From positions 1-41,548 of the IMG/VR virus record IMGVR_UViG_3300035698_005497: a DNA stretch of 41,548 nt. One strand, given 5' to 3'. The notes under the pieces are model-generated. The model searched no databases. It saw nothing but the letters and a program-made list of their open reading frames with translations, and was not told the origin of the DNA. Within the stretch, counting starts at the first letter, position 1. Every line of letters starts with the position of its first letter. Made by a program: the position numbers and the translations under genes. The DNA is from a virus. Of this stretch, positions 7,203 through 15,400 are shown piece after piece.

Positions 7203-7547
7203 ATGAGTATAGAGAAAATAGAATTTAGAGATCCAGTCGTTAGACGGGTAGTTAATAAGTTTGTAGAAAGATCCAACGTGGGCTTTGCTAAATACGGTAG
7301 AACGTTAGATAGCGAAAGAACCGGTGGTCATAAAAACCTATTTGGGTATCTAAACGATGTGCAAGAAGAGTTAATGGACGCAATACTTTATCTTCAAGCA
7401 GCTAAAGAAGAGTTGTCTGATTTATCTGAAGACATAGAACTTAAACGTATAAATATAATAGCTCAAAATGGTAACAACGGGGAGCACTACGTTAAGAAGC
7501 CCCGTGGTTGTCACGATAAAAAAAATAAAGATGCAGAAGCCTTATAA
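7203..7547 (+). CDS. Small MazG/dNTP pyrophosphohydrolase-like protein
   Basis: This 114-aa protein starts 1 nt after the MazG-fusion stop. Residues 22-70 (ERSNVGFAKYGRTL, then a Gly/His segment, then YLNDVQEELMDAILYLQ) match the look of short phage all-alpha nucleotide pyrophosphohydrolases. Glu55, Glu56 and Asp59 are candidate metal ligands. The second ExxD half of a full MazG motif is not clear, so it may be incomplete or act as an oligomer. The C-terminal 30 residues are basic and unstructured and overlap the next gene by 17 nt. Substrate is unknown. Confidence 0.55.
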   Translation: MSIEKIEFRDPVVRRVVNKFVERSNVGFAKYGRTLDSERTGGHKNLFGYLNDVQEELMDAILYLQAAKEELSDLSEDIELKRINIIAQNGNNGEHYVKKPRGCHDKKNKDAEAL

Positions 7548-7989
7548 AAGAGGTAGCGCTAAAAAAGGTCCAGTTAGAGCAAAGAAGGTATCATTTGATG
7601 GTATCGACTTTGCTTCGGGTCTTGAAAAGCATATGTACATGGCTTTAAAAGAGGCTAAAATAAAGTCTAAATACGAAGGAGAAACTTTTGTTCTGCTTAG
7701 TGGGTTTCATTTCGAGAACGAAGTGTACGAAAGACAAGCTAATGGAAAAGGTGATTACATTAATAGAGGAGGTAAAAGAATACTACCTATTAAGTATACG
7801 CCAGATTTTATTGGTGAGGACTTTATAATTGAAACAAAAGGAAGAGCTAATGATAGCTTTCCTATGAGATGGAAGTTGTTTAAACTATTAATAGTTAATG
7901 AGTTTCCTGGTGTAACCTTATATAAACCACAAAGTCAAGCTGAATGCAACGAGACCGTAAGATTAATCCTTTTGAAAAGAAAAGGTTAG
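7531..7989 (+). CDS. T7 endonuclease I-like Holliday junction resolvase
   Basis: I chose the ATG at 7531 (MQKPYKRG), inside the end of the previous gene. The 152-aa product has a basic N-terminus and a PD-(D/E)XK core: DFASGLEKHMY (Glu32), KYTPDF (Asp92) and IIETKGR (Glu101, Lys103), then SFPMRWKLFK. Order and spacing resemble T7 gp3, which cuts branched DNA before packaging. It fits beside the recombination genes. It ends in TAG, and a small gene starts inside its 3' end. Confidence 0.8.
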   Translation: MQKPYKRGSAKKGPVRAKKVSFDGIDFASGLEKHMYMALKEAKIKSKYEGETFVLLSGFHFENEVYERQANGKGDYINRGGKRILPIKYTPDFIGEDFIIETKGRANDSFPMRWKLFKLLIVNEFPGVTLYKPQSQAECNETVRLILLKRKG

Positions 7990-8114
7990 CTGAGCAAAAA
8001 TATGCTGAGCGACAAATAGAGAGGTTCATAAAATGGAGCTGGGAAACAAAGGGTATAGTAAAATACAAGGAATTAGTTAAACAACAAGATAAATACGGAA
8101 TACAATGTTTATAG
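7944..8114 (+). CDS. Small basic helical protein, 56 aa
   Basis: A 56-codon frame from ATG 7944 to TAG 8114 overlaps the resolvase gene by 46 nt and the next small gene by 10 nt. The product is rich in Lys, Arg and Gln (MQRDRKINPFEKKRLAEQ and so on) and probably one or two helices. No family is recognised. The chain of overlaps from here to 8439 supports real coding. Confidence 0.5.
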   Translation: MQRDRKINPFEKKRLAEQKYAERQIERFIKWSWETKGIVKYKELVKQQDKYGIQCL

Positions 8115-8275
8115 AAGAAAACGAAGAAAACGAACAAAATGAAGTAGCTTGGTCAATTGAGGTAGGCTCATACCCAGGGGTGTGTATTGGTATTAGAAGT
8201 TATCCCGAGCATGACTACACTATCCATGTGCTATACATACCGTTCTTTGATATTGCTTTAACCATTTATAAATGA
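8105..8275 (+). CDS. Small acidic hypothetical protein, 56 aa
   Basis: A 56-codon frame starts at ATG 8105 inside the previous gene and ends in TGA. An acidic head (FIEENEENEQNE) is followed by a beta-like body (WSIEVGSYPGVCIGIRSY, then IHVLYIPFFDIALTIY). It overlaps the next start by 4 nt (ATGA). The beta-rich body could be a small protein-protein interaction module, but no family is recognised. Confidence 0.5.
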   Translation: MFIEENEENEQNEVAWSIEVGSYPGVCIGIRSYPEHDYTIHVLYIPFFDIALTIYK

Positions 8276-8439
8276 CCCCTGAAGAATACGAATCTAAAGT
8301 GGAGCTCGCTAAAATGTACGTAGGTAATGTACTTAGTGATATGAAAAACGTTAGCAAATCTACTACAAAAGGAGATATGTTAGCTTATATATCCGCATGG
8401 GAAAATGAATTACAAACAGTAACATACTTAATAGAATAA
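8272..8439 (+). CDS. Small hypothetical protein, 55 aa
   Basis: A 55-codon frame from ATG 8272, in the ATGA overlap with the previous stop, to TAA 8439. The product (MTPEEYESKVELAKMYVG to ELQTVTYLIE) is predicted to be helical and mildly acidic. No motif is recognised. It is the last gene before a strong hairpin at 8454-8490. Confidence 0.5.
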   Translation: MTPEEYESKVELAKMYVGNVLSDMKNVSKSTTKGDMLAYISAWENELQTVTYLIE

Positions 8440-8453
8440 ATAGTTACCTTTCA

Positions 8454-8490
8454 TAGTAACATAGTGACTTTAAACATCACTATGTTGCTA
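8454..8490 (+). terminator. 14-bp stem hairpin before nrdB block
   Basis: The arms at 8454-8467 (TAGTAACATAGTGA) and 8477-8490 (TCACTATGTTGCTA) pair over 14 bp with one G-U wobble around a 9-nt loop. The following sequence has only a short broken T-run, so termination would be weak; an mRNA-stability or attenuator element is as likely. A short upstream GTTAC (8443-8447) can pair with GTAAC inside the 5' arm, giving an alternative but much weaker fold. Confidence 0.55.
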
Positions 8491-8515
8491 CAAAGTATAA
8501 CTTTTAATAAGCTAA

Positions 8516-8596
8516 ATGATAGAAATAACAATTATAATACTATGGATTTTCATATCCATAAAATTAGGTTTAAAATGGTATAAACAATATAGATAA
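8516..8596 (+). CDS. Possible 26-aa membrane peptide
   Basis: ATG 8516 opens a 26-codon frame that is almost entirely one hydrophobic stretch (IEITIIILWIFISIKLG) with a basic end (KWYKQYR). This is the layout of a single-pass membrane microprotein. It lies between the hairpin and the next small gene, with 3 nt spacing to that gene. The short length keeps confidence low. Confidence 0.35.
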   Translation: MIEITIIILWIFISIKLGLKWYKQYR

Positions 8597-8599
8597 CAT

Positions 8600-8755
8600 A
8601 TGGGATTATTTGATGAGAGAGTAGCTTTTGAAGAGTTTCTAACAAACTTCTTTAAAAACGAGGTTATAATAATATTTAATAGTTGCACAGGAGAGAAAAT
8701 AGATTACCAAGAATTGGTTGGTAAGTACAAAATCACTAATAAAATAAATAAATAA
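8600..8755 (+). CDS. Small hypothetical protein, 51 aa
   Basis: ATG 8600 to TAA 8755 encodes 51 residues. An acidic/aromatic N-terminal helix (LFDERVAFEEFLTNFF) is followed by a mixed tail ending in a Lys/Asn/Ile-rich stretch. It sits 3 nt before the nrdB start and is probably co-transcribed with it. No family is recognised. Confidence 0.45.
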   Translation: MGLFDERVAFEEFLTNFFKNEVIIIFNSCTGEKIDYQELVGKYKITNKINK

Positions 8756-8758
8756 AAT

Positions 8759-9727
8759 ATGTCATTATTTACACCACGAGTTGCTTACAAACCCTTTGAG
8801 CACCCAGAGTATTACACTGAAGGTTGGCTTAAACAAGCTCAGGCTTTTTGGTTACACACAGAGATATCAATGCAAAGCGATATCAAAGACTGGAATGAAA
8901 AGCTAGATGAAAAAGAAAAAAACTTAGTTGGGAATATACTTCTTGGCTTTGCTCAAACAGAATGTGCAGTGTCGGATTACTGGACCCAGAAAGTTGTTAG
9001 TTGGTTCCCTAAACACGAGATACAACAAATGGCTATGATGTTTGGATCACAAGAAACAGTCCACGCGGTAGCTTACAGTTATTTAAACGAAACATTAAAA
9101 TTAGAAGACTATGAGGCTTTTTTACACGAACCAGCAACTGCTGAAAGGTTTAATAACCTGGTTGCATATAGTGGTACAAGCCGCACTGGTATCGCTAAAT
9201 CTTTGGCTGTCTTTTCAGCCTTCGCTGAGGGCGTATCTCTCTATTCCGCTTTTGCAGTTCTGTATTCTTTTCAGTTGCGTAATTTACTTAAGGGTATCGG
9301 ACAACAGATGAAATGGTCTGTGAGAGATGAATCTCTTCATAGTAAAATGGGTTGTCAATTGTTTAGACATATGTGTGAAGAAGATAATCAATTACTAAAT
9401 CTTTGTAGAGAGGATATTATAACATCTGCAGAGGCAATGGTAAAACTAGAAACAAATTATATTGACAAAATGTTTGAAATGGGTGACATAGAAGGTATCT
9501 CATCAAACGACCTTAAACACTTTATAAAGAAGAGAACAAATGAAAAACTTGTGGAATTGGGTTATGTCGACCTTGGAAACTATTTCGCTTATGACGTTAA
9601 AGCAGCAAATAATCTTAATTGGTTCTATCATCTTACCGGGGGGGTCACTCATACTGATTTTTTCGCTATTAGGTCGACAGATTATTCAAAAGCTGGGGAA
9701 AATGAAGACTACGATAATATATGGTAA
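8759..9727 (+). CDS. nrdB: Class I ribonucleotide reductase, small (beta) subunit
   Basis: This 322-aa protein holds the dimetal centre that generates the radical for NrdA. Aligned on E. coli NrdB, the candidate metal ligands are all present: Glu68 (QTECAVSDYW), Glu99 and His102 (QETVH), Glu157 (AFAEGVSLY), and Glu191 and His194 (RDESLH). Tyr106, four residues after His102, fits the radical tyrosine. The C-terminus (YDNIW) fits the flexible tail that docks on the large subunit. Glu rather than Asp as first ligand, with the VSDYW context, is common in Bacteroidota and phage enzymes. It pairs with nrdA at 10139. Confidence 0.93.
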   Translation: MSLFTPRVAYKPFEHPEYYTEGWLKQAQAFWLHTEISMQSDIKDWNEKLDEKEKNLVGNILLGFAQTECAVSDYWTQKVVSWFPKHEIQQMAMMFGSQETVHAVAYSYLNETLKLEDYEAFLHEPATAERFNNLVAYSGTSRTGIAKSLAVFSAFAEGVSLYSAFAVLYSFQLRNLLKGIGQQMKWSVRDESLHSKMGCQLFRHMCEEDNQLLNLCREDIITSAEAMVKLETNYIDKMFEMGDIEGISSNDLKHFIKKRTNEKLVELGYVDLGNYFAYDVKAANNLNWFYHLTGGVTHTDFFAIRSTDYSKAGENEDYDNIW

Positions 9728-9779
9728 ATATAATGTCAGACCCGTCTCGAATGAAGAAATATATAAACACTTAAATTAA
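9702..9779 (+). CDS. Possible 25-aa peptide overlapping nrdB end
   Basis: ATG 9702, inside the end of nrdB, opens a 25-codon frame (MKTTIIYGKYNVRPVSNEEIYKHLN). The first residues resemble the opening strand of a glutaredoxin (TIIYGK), but no CPYC site is present and the frame stops at once. It may be a remnant of a redoxin often linked to phage RNR genes, or chance. Confidence 0.2.
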   Translation: MKTTIIYGKYNVRPVSNEEIYKHLN

Positions 9780-9785
9780 TAATAA

Positions 9786-10010
9786 ATGACTAAATTAAAA
9801 CAAAGTAGATCTGATCTACAAGATAAAAAAACACAAGCACTAATAGCTGTAGTGCAGAGATTATTAAATGAAAACTCACATCTTAGAGATTTAGCTGTAG
9901 GTACGCTTGAAACTGTTAAGTTAATGCCTGGTTATGATAAAGCTATAAAAGCTATCACAAATAAAGCTAAAGAGATTGATGAAGTTGAAAACAAAAAGCT
10001 AGAAATATAA
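9786..10010 (+). CDS. Small helical hypothetical protein, 74 aa
   Basis: A 74-aa, Lys/Leu/Ala-rich protein (TQALIAVVQRLLNENSHL, then AIKAITNKAKEIDEVENKK) predicted to be mostly alpha-helical, perhaps coiled coil. It lies between nrdB and nrdA, 1 nt before another small gene. No motif is visible. Presence in the RNR operon does not by itself imply a role in reduction. Confidence 0.5.
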   Translation: MTKLKQSRSDLQDKKTQALIAVVQRLLNENSHLRDLAVGTLETVKLMPGYDKAIKAITNKAKEIDEVENKKLEI

Positions 10011-10011
10011 T

Positions 10012-10152
10012 ATGGACACTAATGATTTTACGCCTGGTTTATTAAGGTGGGAAGGAGATATGTGGATATTAAATAGAGATGAGTCTTTAGACTTAGAGGT
10101 AGATAAGGAAATAATGAATGAAATACAAAAAATAAATAATGACTGGAAATGA
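10012..10152 (+). CDS. Small acidic hypothetical protein, 46 aa
   Basis: ATG 10012 to TGA 10152 encodes 46 residues, acidic, with MDTNDFTPGLLRWEGDMWIL and an amphipathic C-terminal helix. It overlaps the nrdA start by 14 nt, so it is probably translationally coupled to nrdA. No family is recognised. Confidence 0.5.
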   Translation: MDTNDFTPGLLRWEGDMWILNRDESLDLEVDKEIMNEIQKINNDWK

Positions 10153-11890
10153 AATCAAGAATAAATCAGGATGGGACCCGAACTGGATCAAGGGAGAAGA
10201 TTTTCCAACGTGGGGTGATAACGACGTATACAAGAAGACAATATCCGGGGGATATCTACATAACGGAGAAACGCCCAAAGAAGCATACCGTAGAGTCGCT
10301 GAAGCGGTTGCTAAAAGATTATATAAACCTGAAATGGCTAATAAGTTTTTCGATTATATCTGGAATGGTTGGTTGTGCCTTGCTAGTCCTGTACTCTCAA
10401 ACACTGGGACTGATCGCGGCTTACCTATTAGTTGTTTTGGTATTGACGTTGCTGATTCGATACAAGATATCGGAACTAAAAATCTAGAGATGATGCTACT
10501 CGCTAAACACGGCGGTGGAGTTGGTATCGGTATAAATCAAATTAGAGCCGCTGGAACTAAAATAACAGGCAATGGAACATCAGATGGAGTCGTACCATTT
10601 TGTAAAATCTACGATTCAACTATCTTGGCCACTAATCAAGGATCAGTTAGACGAGGAGCTGCTTCGATTAATATTAATATCGAGCATGACGATTTCGAAG
10701 ACTGGCTTGAAATCAGAGAACCTAAGGGAGATGTCAATAGACAGTCGCTTAATCTTCACCAATGCGCTGTTGTTGGAGATAAGTTTATGCGTAGACTGGA
10801 ATCCGGTGACGCAGAGGCAAGAACTAGATGGAGCAAACTTCTTAGAAAAAGAAAAGCAACTGGTGAACCATACATTATGTTTAAGGGAAACGTTAACAAA
10901 GCGAATCCTCAAGCATATAAACACAACGGATTAAAAGTTCATATGACTAACATATGTTCTGAAATCACATTACACACCGATGAAAATCACAGCTTTGTTT
11001 GTTGTTTATCATCATTAAATTTAGCAAAATATGAAGAATGGAAAGACACTAACCTTATATATGACTCTATCTACTTTCTTGATGGAGTTATGGAAGAATT
11101 TATTCAACGAGCCAAAGGGTTACGAGGCTTCGAGAATTCGATTCGTTCCGCCCAGAAAGGGAGAGCATTGGGATTGGGAGTTCTTGGATGGCACACGTAT
11201 CTCCAAGAAAAAGGAATTCCCTTTGAAGGTTTACTGGCTCAGTTTGAAACTAGGAAGATTTTTTCGCAAATTAAAATCGAAAGCGAACGCGCTTCAATGG
11301 CTCTTGCCGAGATATATGGTGAACCTCTTTGGTGTGTTGGTACAGGTATGCGTAATACTCATCTTCGCGCTATTGCTCCTACCGTTAGTAATAGTAAGCT
11401 TAGCGGGAATGTTTCACCAGGAGTAGAACCTTGGGCCGCGAATGTTTTTACCGAACAGTCAGCAAAAGGAACTTTTATACGTAAAAACCCTACATTAGTT
11501 AAATTATTAAAAAAACACAAAATAAACAATGAAAAAATCTGGAATAAAATACTGGCTGACGGAGGCTCTGTTGAGGATATTATGGAGCTTGACGATGTTA
11601 CTGTGGGTATGCATTCTATCCCCGCTAAAGAAGTGTATCGAACTTTCAAAGAGATTAACCAATTGGAATTAGTTAATCAAGCTGGAATACGCCAACAGTA
11701 TATTGATCAATCCGTTAGTTTAAACCTTGCTTTTCCTAGTGAAGCTACGCCAAAATGGATCAACAAAGTTCACATGGAAGCCTGGAAAAAAGGTGTTAAA
11801 ACTTTATATTACACTAGAACAGAAAGCGTTTTACGTGGCGATATCGCAGCTGCTGCTATGAGCGAGGATTGTATAAGTTGTGATGGCTAA
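10139..11890 (+). CDS. nrdA: Class I ribonucleotide reductase, large (alpha) subunit
   Basis: This 583-aa protein is the catalytic subunit that reduces ribonucleotides to deoxyribonucleotides. Family residues by position: Cys99 (LPISCFG), the NICSE triad with Asn271, Cys273 and Glu275, Cys288/Cys289 (FVCCLSSLNL), the radical-transfer tyrosines Tyr557-Tyr558 (LYYTRTE) and the C-terminal redox pair CISC (Cys578, Cys581). It starts close to the barrel and has no N-terminal ATP cone, so dATP feedback inhibition is probably absent, as in many phage enzymes. It lies downstream of nrdB and is the last plus-strand gene before the terminator. Confidence 0.93.
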   Translation: MTGNEIKNKSGWDPNWIKGEDFPTWGDNDVYKKTISGGYLHNGETPKEAYRRVAEAVAKRLYKPEMANKFFDYIWNGWLCLASPVLSNTGTDRGLPISCFGIDVADSIQDIGTKNLEMMLLAKHGGGVGIGINQIRAAGTKITGNGTSDGVVPFCKIYDSTILATNQGSVRRGAASININIEHDDFEDWLEIREPKGDVNRQSLNLHQCAVVGDKFMRRLESGDAEARTRWSKLLRKRKATGEPYIMFKGNVNKANPQAYKHNGLKVHMTNICSEITLHTDENHSFVCCLSSLNLAKYEEWKDTNLIYDSIYFLDGVMEEFIQRAKGLRGFENSIRSAQKGRALGLGVLGWHTYLQEKGIPFEGLLAQFETRKIFSQIKIESERASMALAEIYGEPLWCVGTGMRNTHLRAIAPTVSNSKLSGNVSPGVEPWAANVFTEQSAKGTFIRKNPTLVKLLKKHKINNEKIWNKILADGGSVEDIMELDDVTVGMHSIPAKEVYRTFKEINQLELVNQAGIRQQYIDQSVSLNLAFPSEATPKWINKVHMEAWKKGVKTLYYTRTESVLRGDIAAAAMSEDCISCDG

Positions 11891-11891
11891 G

Positions 11892-11906
11892 AGCTATGCT
11901 ATACAC
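11892..11906 (+). repeat. 15-bp direct repeat, copy 2 (AGCTATGCTATACAC)
   Basis: Identical to 2051-2065 and 1 nt after the nrdA stop codon. The terminator begins 10 nt downstream, so a plus-strand promoter here would make only a very short RNA. That argues for a signal acting on transcripts or DNA, or on the minus strand, rather than a simple gene promoter. Confidence 0.7.
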
Positions 11907-11916
11907 TTTTCTAATT

Positions 11917-11950
11917 AAAAAAGAGGACCTCAATCGAGATCCTCTTTTTT
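11917..11950. terminator. Bidirectional rho-independent terminator
   Basis: Arms at 11917-11931 (A6 then GAGGACCTC) and 11936-11950 (GAGATCCTC then T6) pair over 15 bp with one C-A mismatch around a 4-nt loop. T-runs follow on both strands (T8 on plus, A6 read as T6 on minus). It lies between the convergent nrdA gene (plus) and the last late gene (minus), the expected place to stop both transcripts. Confidence 0.92.
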
Positions 11951-11990
11951 TTAGGAATTTTAGGTATGGTACGCCTATTTAATTTATCCC

Positions 11991-12263
11991 TTAACTTACG
12001 TTGCTACTTGAAGATCTTCTTTTACCCATTCCAACCTTCTTTTTAGCGCTAACAACTTTACTTTTTTCTAAAGAAGTCATTTCATTCCATGACTTTGGAG
12101 AGTCTTTAGTGACTCTTTTAGATGGTCTACATACTTTAGTTCCTTTTCTATCAGATGATCCACAAGTATTTCCTTTTTCATCTTTCCACTCTTCTGCAAA
12201 CCATCTTTTTAACGATGCCCCTTTCTCGGTTTTACGAACTTTATTTAATGGTGAGTTATACAT
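11991..12263 (-). CDS. DUF5872-like basic protein, 90 aa
   Basis: The first half has LKRWFAEEWKDEKGNTCGSS, then a Lys/Arg-rich stretch with VCRPSKRVTKDSPKSW. This matches my memory of DUF5872, a small Cys-containing family found in phages and giant viruses with unknown role. The C-terminus is very basic and Ser-rich, fitting a DNA-associated or virion protein. It overlaps the preceding gene's stop by 1 nt and is the last gene of the late operon. Confidence 0.7.
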   Translation of the reverse strand: MYNSPLNKVRKTEKGASLKRWFAEEWKDEKGNTCGSSDRKGTKVCRPSKRVTKDSPKSWNEMTSLEKSKVVSAKKKVGMGKRRSSSSNVS

Positions 12264-12460
12264 TATTTGCTACTTTTATTTTTTCTACATTTAGCTATTG
12301 CACCACTAGCGTATGCGGATGGAAAAACATCGTATTGTTTCTTTACTTTGTAATAACAAGCGTCTTTTAAGTTTAAAGGACTGTTCATACCTTTACCTAC
12401 AGCTTTTAATCTAGCCTCGTTATCCCAAAATGATCTATCCTCTGGTCCTGGTTTCCTCAT
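12263..12460 (-). CDS. Small conserved phage protein with DACYYKVK motif, 65 aa
   Basis: The 65-aa protein carries KDACYYKVKKQYDVFPSAY followed by ASGAIAKCRK. Short proteins with this DACYxKVKxxYxVxPSAYASGAxxKCRK pattern recur in phage and giant-virus genomes, usually near the DUF5872-like protein found directly downstream here. Its two cysteines and basic character suggest a small metal- or nucleic-acid-binding unit, but function is unknown. It begins 2 nt after the giant gene's TAG stop. Confidence 0.65.
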   Translation of the reverse strand: MRKPGPEDRSFWDNEARLKAVGKGMNSPLNLKDACYYKVKKQYDVFPSAYASGAIAKCRKNKSSK

Positions 12461-12462
12461 AT

Positions 12463-15400
12463 CTATCTTTCTATCTTAGTTTTTAAGTTTAAGTTATTTT
12501 TTGTTTTTTTCTTCTTTTTTTCCTCTTCTTTTTTTATATCTAATTCCCAAGCTGACCAACCACCTATTAAAGCTAATCTCTTATACGTCTCTATCTCGCT
12601 ATTAGATGCGTCAACTAGGTTTTCTACTTTTTGTATAATTCTATCTGATGGAAAATTAAAAGCAGCAGATACAACTTTACCACCTGCTTTAACAGCTGGG
12701 CTAGATAAGCTAACTCCTTGTTCTTTAATTTCATCCATCTCCCAAGACATTGTTCTACCAGCTGCTCTAAACTTTTGAATCTTAGAAGATATTGGAGGTG
12801 CTATCTTTAATAACTCTAAAAAACCATCTTCATATTTAGGGTTTTTCTTTTCACTGTCTCTATATAGCTTTAAAGCTGTGTTTTTAACAACTGAAAATAT
12901 AGCTCCACCGATACCCGTACCTCTAGCTATACCGTCTATCATACTATTAACTACATCCACTGTTTTCTTGTCTTCCTCTTCTTCGTCTCCAAATGTCATA
13001 GCAAAAACAGCCTGTTGCAGCGTTGTAAATATAATATTTTGAACAACCCCATAGTAAAGTATCTTAGATATGTTAGACTTAGCGTCTCCTCTGCCGTTTT
13101 TAAGATCGCTAGCGGCTTTTTTAATAAGTCTAGCATACTGGGCTGGTGTGTTAGCAAAAGCTAGTATAATACGCCCTAAAGGACCTGCTTGTTGTTGACT
13201 TATTTTATCTGGTCTACTAGATTGTTGAGATTCTTCAGCTGTCTCTATAAAATCCCTCATAGCTAGTTTTTCTGCTGCTAATGGATCCATTCCTTTTTTA
13301 ATTAAAGAATTAATTCTGTTTCTATAGAAAGTAGAACCACCTGATGCAATAGCAAAGCTATCAGCTACCTGCGTTGGCGTAAAGCCTAGTTTTAACAAAT
13401 AGTTTAAAGCTCCTCTAGCGCCTTTTTCTTTAGCTATATCCGCTATATCAGCTTCGTTTACATTTACTTTCAAACCATCTCTCCTGTCAATCAAGTATTC
13501 AGATTTAAAAAGAGTTGAAAAATCACTCCAGTACTGCTTTTGATTAGCTAGAGCTTTACCAGCGGCTAAAACGTTATTATCTGTAAAGTTTATAAAGTTT
13601 ATAGCAGATATTGTTTGTAAAACTGCTGATCTAGTATTTAAGAACATTATAGCGCCAACAGAGCCATTTACCCAGTCTGTAACTCTACCTGTTAGAGTAT
13701 CGGTACCGTAATCTCTGTTCTTACCGGTTTTCATTCTCCTTAACGTGTTTTCCATTGCTTTACGGTACTGTGTCCCATAAGAAGCTTCTAACTTGTTTAG
13801 GTTTTCTACTGAGAAAATAGCATCAACGTTTTTTTGCCATTGCTCTAAATGCATTTTTCTTCTAGTTGTGTTTAACACCTCTAGTAGATCAGTTGTTATG
13901 TTACCTGTTATCCACGTGTCACTAGGTGAAAGATATTTTTTACCTGGGTTCAACCTCATTACTTGAGCAGCGAATTCAGATAAATTTGCGTCAGCATCGA
14001 CGTATTTAACCAATTCACTAATATCTGTTTTACTTAAACCTGGAGCTTCTATCCCTATGCTATTCCATATCCAAACACGAGCAGCTTGCTCTCTAGTAAA
14101 TAGTCCATCTGGAGTTTTTTCTTTAAGGTCTTTCGGTGTAACTTTGAATTCTTTTTTTATCTCTTTAAATCTTCTACCAAAGGCATTCCTATCTCTTGAT
14201 ATGGCTTGATTCGCTCTAGCATATGGGTCTAGTAATGTTCTTTTGTAAAACTGCATCTGCTGATCACCAATTTTACCTTTACCTAGTGTGTAGTACAATA
14301 GCCCAACAAAATCTTCAGCCGATGGTGGTATAAATATATTGAAACGACGTTGGCTATCTGCTATCATTTTAGCTTTTACTTCAGATATTGTCTCCGTAGC
14401 TAGTATGCCGGTTTTATTTTCTATTATCTTGTTAAATTCTCTACTTAAGTTTTTACTGAATCGCGCGTCGCTATTAACTTCTTCGTTATATTTTCCTAAA
14501 CCCGTGTTGACAGGAGCTATTTGAAGTATTTTATTTTCTTTAATAGCTTTGCTAATTATCGACTGAGCTTCTGTGTTAGAGTATCTTGAAGCATCTGCCT
14601 CTTGTAGATTACTCTTAGAGAGAACGCTGTTTAGTTCTTTAGATATAAGGTTAACATAAACTCCTTTCAAATAACTTCTCAAAGAAGCTTCATTGCCTTT
14701 TTCGCCAAACTCTAGTAGTTGTTTTTTAATCTTTAGAACTGTTGTAGCGTGTTCTAAATACATGTCTTTAGGTTTTACGCCTTGCATTTGCGCTCCAGGT
14801 TTAGAAAGCTTACGTATTGGACCTCTTTGATCTAAAGAAAGAAAAGCTATAACTGATTTTATTTTATTAATATCACCATTTTGGTCTGATATAGCTTTAA
14901 TAATGTAATTAACAGATGCCGCTGCTTGAGCCTCAATTTCAATAACAGTAGCTGGAGTGAAACCAGTTTTTTTAATCTCGTTAGTAATATCCAACATGCC
15001 TCTTAGCAATTCGTCTTTATAGTAAATAAATGACTTACCATCTTCTCTTTTTACTTTAAAACCTAAATCTACAGCTATTTTTATAGGTTTTATATACTTA
15101 TTAAAGAAATCATAATTACTAGGAACTTTCTCTAACTTACTTGACTTAGCTGATCTAGAAGCAAAGTATAGAAATTCTTTTATTAATTCCGCTCTATTTT
15201 CGTCACTGCTATTTGTTTTACTTAAATTAGATTTCAAGTCTGAATAAACTACACTAAGTCCAAACCGCTCATACTCTTTAATATATGTATCTCTATAATT
15301 ACTAAACGCTTTTAGTATTATAGATTGATCACTAGGTCTATAAGAAGACACTAGGTTGTTTACACTTTCTGCTTGAAATTCTCTACGGTCTTTTTCTGTA

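Noticed and set aside
10149-11426. Several 96-131 codon frames inside nrdA
   Set aside because: They overlap a gene with all RNR catalytic residues intact and show no family features.
12001-12294. Open frames on the plus strand opposite the late genes, such as this 97-codon one
   Set aside because: They mirror real minus-strand genes, encode Ser/Leu/Phe-rich shadow peptides and have no fitting neighbours.
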